Part shown: piece by piece, positions 20,599 to 29,379 of the stretch
Layout: the number at the start of each line of letters is the position of its first letter
Position numbering within the stretch: the stretch's first letter is position 1
Made by a program: the position numbers and the translations under genes
The notes under the pieces: model-generated
Told to the model about the DNA's origin: nothing
The model's input: only the letters and a program-made list of their open reading frames with translations
The model's database searches: none
Source of the DNA: Hypsibius dujardini
Taxonomy: Eukaryota > Tardigrada > Eutardigrada > Parachela > Hypsibiidae
DNA length: 34,218 nucleotides
Direction: 5' to 3'
Assembly (NCBI GenBank): GCA_001579985.1
Contig: LRSR01005889.1
Location: 1 to 34,218, forward strand

Positions 20599-21156
20599 TT
20601 AAGGAGTATAAGCAAATCCATTGCTTCGGCGACGTCTCCAGAGCATGAGTCCAGCCACCACACCGACCACCGTTCCAATCACAACGCCACCGATCGCCCA
20701 GACGGCCACAACGCCGATCGAGTATAAACCGTGGGGAGCTGGAGCCTCCACCGGAACATGGGAATTCGGATCGGTCTTCTGTTTTGGCAGAACCACCACC
20801 GGATCGGATGAATTTGCCGAGGTTGTTGTCGGATCACCAACCATTGCTGTAGCTGCTGTTATTTTGGCTTGCGTGGTCGGAATCGTCGAGTCGGTTTGAT
20901 TAAGGGGCATAGAGGGCATTGGCAACTTAGTTGTTTCCGACGAGACAATATGGACGATTACTGGGACAGTGGTGTTTTCCTCGGTGACCACGAGATGGGA
21001 TGGATGTCCGGTCGAGTCGGGTCCGTGAGTTGACACTTGTTCCGTTAACAAATCTTGCTCGGGTTGGTGAGCTGCGACTTGCTCGTTTGCGTAAAGGGGA
21101 TTGACGAGGAGGGCGACCGCGCACAAAACTGACAGGGCTACATGGACGGCGTTCAT
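20599..21156 (-). CDS. Intronless Ser/Thr-rich type I membrane protein, unknown family
   Basis: I do not recognise a family. The single uninterrupted frame encodes 185 residues with clear topology: an N-terminal signal peptide (VALSVLCAVALLVNPLYA), then an ectodomain of about 120 residues rich in Thr, Ser, Pro and Val. That ectodomain has several possible N-glycosylation sites (ENTT, NQTD, NSSD), resembling a mucin stalk. A Gly-spaced membrane span follows (WAIGGVVIGTVVGVVAGL), then a stop-transfer RRRR and an eight-residue tail. The only other ATG candidates are internal. It is the one confidently complete gene here without an intron, so it may be a lineage-specific surface protein or a retro-copy, though I see no poly(A) tract at its end. 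Confidence 0.72.
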   Translation of the reverse strand: MNAVHVALSVLCAVALLVNPLYANEQVAAHQPEQDLLTEQVSTHGPDSTGHPSHLVVTEENTTVPVIVHIVSSETTKLPMPSMPLNQTDSTIPTTQAKITAATAMVGDPTTTSANSSDPVVVLPKQKTDPNSHVPVEAPAPHGLYSIGVVAVWAIGGVVIGTVVGVVAGLMLWRRRRSNGFAYTP

Positions 21157-21649
21157 GTTGAAGATCGGACATAAAGGAAAATGTCGCTAATTATAATGTT
21201 AATTTAAATTAGGCTAACCACGAAAAAAAAGCTTGAAAGAGGGGAAAAACACGTCAAACTAAAGCAATCGGGTGAAAGAGTCGTGTACAGCGCGTGCCTG
21301 TGTTTTTATCTCCATTTTAGGAACTGAGGCGAAGAAGATCGGTATCCGGTCAGTAGGGCTGGGAAAAAGAGAGAACGTGACACAGGGTAGAGAGAGATCT
21401 GACGGTGGAACCTTGAACTTTGACTGTCTGTTTGCTTCGGAGAAGACATAACATCACACACTCAGATGGATGCGATGATGGTTACGCGCTAATTCTAAAC
21501 TTCAGGCGGACAGAAGACATGACACTAACACTGTGGACCGGTACTCGAGTACATGCACAGGTATGGGTAAATATTATGTAAGAATCGATAGGTCACATGT
21601 CATTAAAAGTGCCTGTAATAATACACAGGCAGGCAGTCAAAGGGCGAAT
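21157..21649. other. Intergenic: sulfatase downstream / mucin-like gene upstream
   Basis: No coding exon found. Must hold the promoter of the mucin-like gene and the sulfatase 3' UTR. A GTACTCGAGTAC palindrome lies near 21540-21551. Confidence 0.4.
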
Positions 21650-22040
21650 TCAATCAGACGAGCGCGTTTTGTCCAGCCATGGACCCCAAAGGCCGCCGTT
21701 CAAACTGACATCAAAGTGCGGATCTCGCACGACTTGAATCAATGGAACATAGGAAACATTTTCCGCTCTGACGTATTTTAGGAGATTGCCCAGGATTTCT
21801 GGTTTAGCCTCGGCCAGATTGTTAAGTTCGCAAGGGTCGGCAATGAGATCGAAGAGACAGGGAGCCTTTGCCGGAGCACAGCTTGGCAGAGTGACGTTTT
21901 CCGCCTGGACACATTCGACAGCGGTTAAATGGTTGTGCCGCTGAGGAATTGTGTCCGTTGTTCCAACTGGTCTTGTCCTAGAACGAGAAAAACACAGAAA
22001 TGCCTCTCAGACATACAAATAGACAGAAAGGTAGCAGGCC

Positions 22041-22086
<46 letters not shown>

Positions 22087-24265
22087 TAGACAATCAGGGA
22101 GACACACAGACAGACAGACAAGATTATAACTGACCATCCGTTCCCGACGGGATGGCCATATGCGAAAAGGCCAGCTACTACTTTGTAGTTTCCCTTGATA
22201 GCAGCAAAATATGGGTTACGATAACCATTGAAGATATCAATCACAAGTGAAATTCTTGGTGAGGAAAGCTTTGGGTCCAGCAATGCATTCCATTGAGTCA
22301 CACCATCCGTTCCTTCCAAATCAACCGATTTATTCCCCGCAATTGACAAGAAGGTTGGCAACAGGTCGCTAATGTGGAAAAGTTGACTGGAAAGCCTCCT
22401 TCGGTCCCTCAGAATATCATCGGATGCCCAGACAAATGCCGGAACTCTAACGCCACCTTCAAAAAGCGTACCCTTGACACCACGAAGAGGCCAGTTACTC
22501 GTTGGACTAATAAGGAAACGGAAAGAAAGATTAGTTAATACGTACAGCACCATGTGAAAGCTGTAGGCGAAGCAGACACAATACTAACGGGACAGGAGTG
22601 TAGGTTCCAGGTATGGGAGCGGGACCACCGTTGTCCGAGAGAAACCACAGGACGGTGCAATTTTGGACGCCGTTGCGAACAAGTGATTCATAGACTCTCT
22701 TGACGGTTTCATCCACCGCCTGCATCATTGCTGCAAGAAATTTAAGGATTATTTATTTACATTTGATCAGCGCAGAGGATATGTCGATGTCGGTCAACAA
22801 AATGGCTGGCTAACCGGCGTATTTTCTGCGACCTGGATCAATAATTGCAGCTACGTCGGGTCTCACCAGATACTCCAATTTGCTCTGCATATGATCGGCA
22901 GTGCTCGCCGTTCCGCGAGGTGCAGAAGACGAGACGAACAGGAAAAATGGCTGCAAGAACAATACAAAATGAATCTGATAGGATCATAATCTTAAAAACT
23001 TGAATCTGCCTGTCCTGTTTGTCATTTTTTTAATCTGTCTGTGTGTCTACGTGTTTCTCTGTCTTTCTGTCTACCTCACCACCTGTCTAAGCATTCGTAT
23101 TTTTTTGGTGGATAAATGTTTATACCTTAGTTGACTGGCTTTCTCGTTCGATGATGGCTTCAGCCCATTCGGCAGTCAAGTCTTGGAAGTAGGTGCCGTT
23201 CAGGCCACGAAGGGGCAAACTTCCATTAAACAGCGCATAACCCTAGAACTGATCGCGCTAGTAAGATAAGAATGCAGCAAACCGAGGTCTGGAAAAAAGC
23301 GCACCTTTCCAAACACACTGTAATCGTAGTTATCCAAAAGGCCGCCAAAAGCTCCGACGAATGTATCAAAGCCGCGATTGGCTAAATATCGTGGAATAGC
23401 AATGTGAGAAGTAGCACCCATGCAAAAAATGCTATTCCACACTCACTTGGCAGATATGCCTTGCGATGTTCTCCTAAGTGCCACTGTGAAGAGATAATCA
23501 AATGTGAAAAGTCTTACTGTGAAAAGTCTGTCTGTCTGTCTTTCTCTCTTTGTCTGTCCATCCGTCTGTCTGTCTATCTATCCATCCGTTTATCTGTCTG
23601 TCTTGCTGTCGGTTTGTTCGTCTGCTTGTATGTCTGTCTTCCTGTCAGTGTATCTTTCTTTCTTTGCCTGGTTCAGTGTCACGACTACCTTGCCAATTAT
23701 ATGGGTAGAGTATCCCGCTTCCTTGAGGTATTGCGGCATGATCTTTTCCGTCAACGGGAGTCCCCATGGCTCACCCGGCTTGATCGGTTGCTCTTGCATG
23801 CCTGACGAAGTAAAAATTGAAAACACAAGCATAGACATTTCTTTCCGAATGGCTTGCAAGCAATCAGACAAGATATTTACCGATTTTGAAAGGATACTTT
23901 GCAGTCATCAGGGCTGCACGAGATGGGGTGCATCTGGATTGAGCGTAGAAACGACGGAAGACCACTCCACCCTGAGCTAAGTGATCGATGTTCGGGGTGG
24001 GGATTTGCGTGGAGCCATGAAAGCTGACATCATTGAAACCCTGTACATGAAGAGAATTCAAATCACAGTCAGCCATTGGAACAGAAAGAGGTGCTAACTA
24101 TCCAGAAAGTTGGTACTCGTACTGTACCATGTCATCAGTCAGTATAAGAACAATATTTGGCCGCTTTTGGATGTTGGTGATTGCATTCGCTATGACTGGC
24201 AAATAGATCAAAAGTAAAACGAGTATTATGACGAATTGGCTGGCCGCTGTCCTGATGATGCCCAT
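21650..24265 (-). CDS. ARSB: Arylsulfatase B-type sulfatase
   Basis: Lysosomal or secreted formylglycine sulfatase; arylsulfatase B removes 4-sulfate from N-acetylgalactosamine in glycosaminoglycans. Ten exons: 24265-24128, 24040-23881, 23801-23689, 23483-23447, 23381-23305, 23242-23126, 22950-22815, 22730-22589, 22506-22135 and 21977-21650, all in phase. They give 539 residues, against about 533 in mammals. Signal peptide ([18 protein letters not shown]), metal-binding LILTDDM, the formylglycine site CTPSR in [103 protein letters not shown] and the C-terminal [16 protein letters not shown]. The usual Gly of C-x-P-S-R-x3-L-x-T-G is Ala here. ARSI/ARSJ-type paralogy cannot be excluded. Three introns carry TCTG/CAGA repeats. 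Confidence 0.92.
22018..22122. repeat. (CAGA)n microsatellite, sulfatase intron
   Basis: A near-perfect run of about twelve GACA units at roughly 22040-22086, with degenerate flanks, inside the intron 21978-22134. The transcript reads TCTG. Confidence 0.9.
23010..23095. repeat. (TCTG)n degenerate array, sulfatase intron
   Basis: Short degenerate TCTG stretch within the intron 22951-23125. Confidence 0.6.
23521..23660. repeat. (TCTG)n degenerate array, sulfatase intron
   Basis: TCTG/TCCG/TCTA units inside the intron 23484-23688, CAGA in the transcript. Confidence 0.8.
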
Positions 24266-25078
24266 TTTTCAGGGAGCCGTTCCGTTCTGTCCAGGAATCA
24301 CACCAGAATGACCATACACACACACCAGTATACACTCCTAATACCAAACTTTGGCTACAGAAGAACATGGAAGATGGAATCAAGACCGGAATTCTCGCAT
24401 ACACGAACGTATCTGGACCCATGGCTCCAGATAAGAATCGCCTGTGGAGAGATCTGATCTTGATTATTTATTGCTGGCTGGTTCATATACTACTACTGTA
24501 CCCGGTACATGTACGCGTACTATTACTGAACATTAGGCACTATTTCAGTAGTCTTCCCTTCCAGTCGAAATATAATACAGTCAGCAAGTGTATGCGCGGG
24601 AACTACTTAAGTAACTTAAGTCCCCTACCTGAACATTTACCGGATTCGGAATAAACGTTGAGGCAGTAAAGAACCATAAGTGTACCCAAAATCCCTGAGC
24701 TTCCTTTCTTCACTATATTTGTACTACAGCAACGCCACCTGAAGGAGCAGCTTTCAAGCCGAATCTTCTTGTACCGTTGTCGCTTAGAATTTCACGCCCC
24801 ATGAAAGGTCATCAAGAGATATCATAATCATCCTTAGTGAGAAATGTTTACACGTTCAGAAACGAAGGAATAACTTATCCGGCTCGCGACCAATTAAACA
24901 TTAACATTTACATGAAACGCAATGCAATACCTCTTAAGTAGGTGAAGCTAAGATTCGACTCTACAATGAAATTGAGGAAACAAATTAAATGTAAGAAGGA
25001 GAAAGTGCCGCTACATTGGAACCTCCCAGTCTCCCACACTCACCGAAACATTTATTGGAAAAGGAGTAAAAGCATCCT
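24266..25078. other. Intergenic: sulfatase upstream / CHMP3 downstream
   Basis: No gene seen. A cluster of GTAC-containing palindromes (around 24495-24525) lies about 240 nt upstream of the sulfatase start codon. Confidence 0.4.
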
Positions 25079-26600
25079 TCAGCTCTTTAAATGGTCCAGT
25101 CGTTTCCGCATCGTTTCCATGTCTTCCTCATCGTCGCCGTCGGCATCTGGGTCGGTTAAGGCAGGAGTGAGGGCTGCTTTCGCACCAGCTGGTACTCGCT
25201 TAGCGACGGAAGTAGAAGGCAGACTGTCCGCGATGGCCCTGGGTGCCTCACCCAGTTTGCCTTGTGTCAGCTCCCATAACACCTTCTCCACTTCTGAATC
25301 GGCTTCCTCTTCGATCCCATCCTCGTCAGTTACTGATTCCATTGCATCCTCCATCATCTCTTCGATTATCCCAGCCTAAGAAGAGAAACACACCTTCACG
25401 GTATCTTCAATCCATAATATTAATCAATGAATCTTTCGGACACTTCTTTCCGAACGACATTTCTCAAAAAAATTATAAAAATGACACTTCTTAAGCTCGA
25501 ACAAGACGATAGAATCCTTTTTTCAATACCAGACCGACAATACTTCTGTTTCTTCCTTAACAGGAACAAAACAGCTTATTTCTTTACGTGAATAATTTTT
25601 TCAAATAAAATGAAAGGCTGTTAAAATTCTTTACAAAAAAATTTATAAAGAAAAATCCATGTTTTTTGTCGAAGAATAGTTACAACCAAGATAGTAATTA
25701 TTAATTATCATATATTTGCAAACCACTTTCGGTTTTTTTACTTGTAAAACTATTCGAAATTCCAGTTTATTTTCCATAACTGTTAATAATAATGAATCAC
25801 ACTTCAATAGAATAAAAATCAAAATTTTGCCACTAGTAATAAGAATAAGGTAATAATGAAAAGAGAAATAAATGTAAGATAAGTAGTCTAGTACAAAAGG
25901 CTCTTCAAACCAACTTACCCTCATCATTTCTTTGGCCATGTTCTGCATTATTTGATTTATTTCTGGAAGCTTGATCAAGGACTGAATTGCCGACATGACT
26001 TCTGTCGATTTCTGAAGAGATCCTGCTACGCGAAGTGTAGCTGCAAAACAACAAAATTATCAGTGTTCCTTAATCAATTAATCAATCGATCAATTAACAG
26101 ATTGTGCCCAGCACGAGCTCAAAATCAAACCAATCAATGAATCAATTGATCAATGAGCTGATACTGTGAAACTGTTAGTTCTGTTTTCCTGCACCAGCAC
26201 CAGGCCCACTGAAAACTCACCCAATTGATGGCGCATGTTAAGAATCAGGGAATTAACTTGCACTTTTGCGAGGTTAATCTTGTTGACCGTTCGCCGGGAT
26301 CGAACAATTTCCGTGGCGAGGATTTTGCACACATCTTTATCTCCCTTCTTGGCCGCGTCCCGCAGGCTCCGCTTCGCCTTCTCCTCTTCCCGCTGCACGT
26401 CTAAATGATAGAACAATCATTTGTTAGTAAAATCTGATGCTGCCTAACACTCTCGAAAGGAATGAAGAAAAAATAAAAGGGAAATGTTAAGTCTGACTTC
26501 TGACTTGACGATCCATGTCGCGACACGATTGACGACAGGTCTTTGTCCATTCATCCACCTGTACTTTCGGATCCACCTTTGTCTGTCCAAATAATCCCAT
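25079..26600 (-). CDS. CHMP3: Charged multivesicular body protein 3 (VPS24), ESCRT-III subunit
   Basis: Cytosolic ESCRT-III subunit that co-polymerises with CHMP2 to remodel and cut membranes at endosomes and the midbody. Four exons: 26600-26498, 26400-26221, 26040-25919 and 25375-25079, all in phase, giving 233 residues (222 in mammals). The N-terminus MGLFGQTKVDP is followed by the basic core (QREEEKAKRSLRDAAKKGDK, TEIVRSRRTVNKI), then LRVAGSLQKSTEVMSAIQSL and AGIIEEMMEDAMESV. These are CHMP3 rather than CHMP2 marks. An acidic linker precedes the C-terminal MIM-type helix ETMRKRLDHLKS, which recruits MIT-domain partners such as VPS4. The first donor is the weak A|GTCAGA, chosen because it alone gives the right phase. 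Divergent from YKT6 with 251 bp between start codons. Confidence 0.93.
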
Positions 26601-26851
26601 TTTCTATTTAGTTCAAGGAAACATGATTGAGACAAAAAGAAATCCCAAATAATGAGCTGATGGGGGAGTTTTATTGACGGACCCCTAAGAAAGTGGACAA
26701 AAAGGCATGTGCCCCCTTCCAGGGGTCCATGCAAATTTACTGTGGGGGGATCTGGCTGACATCATTGTTTTTGTTTTTTAGTTCACCTCGCACTCAGACA
26801 TCGACGAAGTAAACTTTCAGCTGTTTCAAATTTATATTCCGTTTTTGAAAA
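26601..26851. promoter_or_regulatory. Divergent promoter region between CHMP3 and YKT6
   Basis: Only 251 bp separate the two start codons, so both promoters and 5' UTRs lie here. A perfect 8-bp inverted repeat GGACCCCT / AGGGGTCC (26679-26686 and 26721-26728) sits centrally. No TATA box is obvious in a convincing place. Confidence 0.6.
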
Positions 26852-28293
26852 ATGAAGCTCTACTCCCTATGTATCGTCCACAAAGGTGTGAAATCTCGGA
26901 TACTCAAGTCATCATTTGATCTCCAGTCGTTTGGCTTCTTCCAGCGTGGAAGGTGAATAAACCTCGACTTGCCTATCGGTATGCCCCCGTTTACCGTTCT
27001 TCTCAAATTGGGTTTTTCATTTAGCGTACAAGAGTTTATGACTTTCACATCGGAGCTGCTGGTGGAAAGGACTCCAGTAGGATCCAAGGCCCGAGTAAAA
27101 CAAGAAGGTAAGTTTTCATTGGTGTCATTGTTTTTCCTTTCAATCAACTCGATCCATGGAAGACTTTCATGCTAAATGATTGCCATATGTTTGCTTTTCT
27201 CTTTCTTTTCCTAGATTATATGTGTACGGTGTACGTCAGATCTGATAGCTTAGCAGCGGTCCTCGTGTCGGATCAAGAGTATCCAGATCGGGTTGGATTC
27301 ACACTCTTACATAAGGTGAGCTGGTGGTCGTGAGGAAGAGGAAGGCTCAGGAAGAACTGACTCATCTCATCGTAAACAGTTTCACGCATTAGTGCGTTCA
27401 TCTATTGTAATGGTTTCGGTTTGGCCCTTGTAGGTCTTGGATGATTTTGCTAGCAAAATTCCTCCCTCGCAATGGCCAATTGGAACGCCTGCGTAAGTGA
27501 GATATTTTGTAATTGTATCGTTCGGCTTATCGTTTGATTGATTGAACGATTGACTTATTGCAACAGTCTCTTTTGGTCTTTATCATTGATCGATAACTTG
27601 ATTGACCGTGATTGCATTTACAGTATTTTGGTTTCTTTATGTAGTCTTTTAGTTTGATCAATAGTAGTGAGTAATATAAGACAATACTAAGATGGCCGTG
27701 TAATTGGAGTGATGGTCAGTCTCAGCCATCGCGTACTCGAATTTCCCGTAAAGCAAGCTTCTTTCGCACACCAGGACCATCAATTTTATTGGATTGGACG
27801 AATTTCTACTCAAGTATCAAGTAAGTATTTACCTCTCATTTACCTTAAAAATCGTGCAAAATAATGGGAACTTTAGAAAGGAACTTGTGCTTTTACATGA
27901 TTTGGTGTTGTTCGCTAGAACCCCAAGGAAGCGGATTCTCTTTCGAAGATTCAATCGGACCTAGACGACACCAAAGTCATTCTCGTATGTTTCGCAAGTT
28001 CCTTTTACTCGTCTAGTAATACGTTGAGAAAAGGCGGTTGTTTCTGGTTTTTTCAGCACAACACGATAGAAGCTGTGCTCCAAAGAGGAGAGAAGCTAGA
28101 CGATCTGGTGGCGAAATCGGAAGAGCTCAGCATGAGCTCCAAGGCATTTTATACCACGGTATTCATACTGCTTTTCATACTGCTAGTACGCGTGCACCCG
28201 GCAGCTGGCTGAATGACTCCAACTTTAGAGGAATACAGGCCAATATGCTTATTGCAGGCGAGGAAAACAAATGCCTGCTGCAAGTCTTGGTGA
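26852..28293 (+). CDS. YKT6: R-SNARE YKT6 homolog
   Basis: Lipid-anchored longin-domain SNARE used in ER-Golgi, endosomal and autophagosome fusion. Eight exons: 26852-26952, 27025-27107, 27215-27315, 27434-27492, 27775-27820, 27919-27984, 28057-28158 and 28258-28293, all in phase. They give 197 residues (198 in mammals). The longin domain begins MKLYSLCIVHKG, then FGFFQRGSVQEFMTFTSELL, YMCTVYVRSDSLAAVLVSDQ and the WPIGTPATINF segment. The SNARE motif runs QSDLDDTKVILHNTIEAVL, with the zero-layer Arg in QRGEKLDDLVAKSEEL, ending SSKAFYTT. The tail ARKTNACCKSW keeps the Cys-Cys pair normally palmitoylated and farnesylated, but the CaaX box is CKSW, with an unusual final Trp. Two stop codons follow directly. 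Confidence 0.95.
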
Positions 28294-29379
28294 TGACTTA
28301 GTAGACGTCGAGTACTTTCTCACCGATACGGACCGGAATGCGGCGAGAAGGCGTACAGCCATCGACGATCGTCACTACCGATTGATGGGCTCACAAGGCT
28401 TCTTTCTGATTCCAGACTTTTCGATAGTATGTACATCTATGGCTTTTAGTTGCCAATAGAGCTTACACTGGCTTATTGTGCACCGACTTATCGTTTAATC
28501 CTACATTGTAATTATTCTGTTTGATTGATTGAACAGATTGCTCTGAAAATTTAACTTGGTGTTGCTATTGGTTTATGAGATCAGGAGAAGTTGGTCGTGT
28601 TCCCGTGTTTTTTTAGAAAATGACCGAACTACATGCTTCCAATAAAGTGATTTCATCGCTGTCAAAAGCATGCGAAGCCCTGATTGTCAATTTGCTTGCC
28701 GCCAATTTTCCGCACTAACTGGCCTCCTAGTTACCCAACGCAACCCACCAAACCAACATCATCTTTGGATAAATGGAGATGAGGTCTACTGGCCTAGTGC
28801 AGCAGATGTAGGACGAAAACATGCCTGGATCCTGACCGCCTTTTTCGTGAATGGATGTCTCTTAAAACGCCACGCCCCCATTGGGGGAATTGTTTCAATG
28901 ACGTCATCCGAGCATGGTCCATTTCAGATGTGTGGATTTAGACACTTTCCCCTGGCTCATGCAAAATGAAAAGACCACGCCTCTCCCAAGGAACTGCCTC
29001 AATGACTCCATCGAAATAACAGGATAGGAAGGGTGTAGGCTGTGTTTACATTGAGCGCTTTCCCTCTTTCTCGTTCAAGTAAAAAGCAGTGGCACGGAGA
29101 AAACCATTACTTACATGCAGTCAAGGCAGTCGTCTGATGAAATGGATGAACGTTTTCAACGGCAGTCAACGCGTGGTTGAATGGAAATATTTCGCAAGCA
29201 GTTGTCAGTTGTCGCTTTTCGCTTTTCAGCATCAGCCCGGAGGACGGTTGTTGTGAGGCGAAAAGGTCAGACTCCTGTCTCATTTTATTATTGTATCTCA
29301 CTTATTATTCATTTCCGTATGTGATACTGTATATACTCATTTATACATCGGACTGTGCGCTCCAGGACCGGGATTCCTG
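28294..29379. other. Intergenic: YKT6 downstream / UCK upstream
   Basis: No supportable gene. A plus-strand AATAAA at 28641-28646 is a candidate poly(A) signal for YKT6. Two modest plus-strand frames (about 28271-28459 and 28670-28969) have no family resemblance. A splice acceptor (GCTCCAG) ends at 29365, 14 nt before the UCK ATG. Confidence 0.45.

Noticed and set aside
25079-26600. CHMP2A/VPS2 as the identity of the ESCRT-III gene
   Set aside because: The N-terminus MGLFG, the QREEEKAKRS segment and the LRVAGSLQKSTEVM and AGIIEEM stretches match CHMP3/VPS24 instead.
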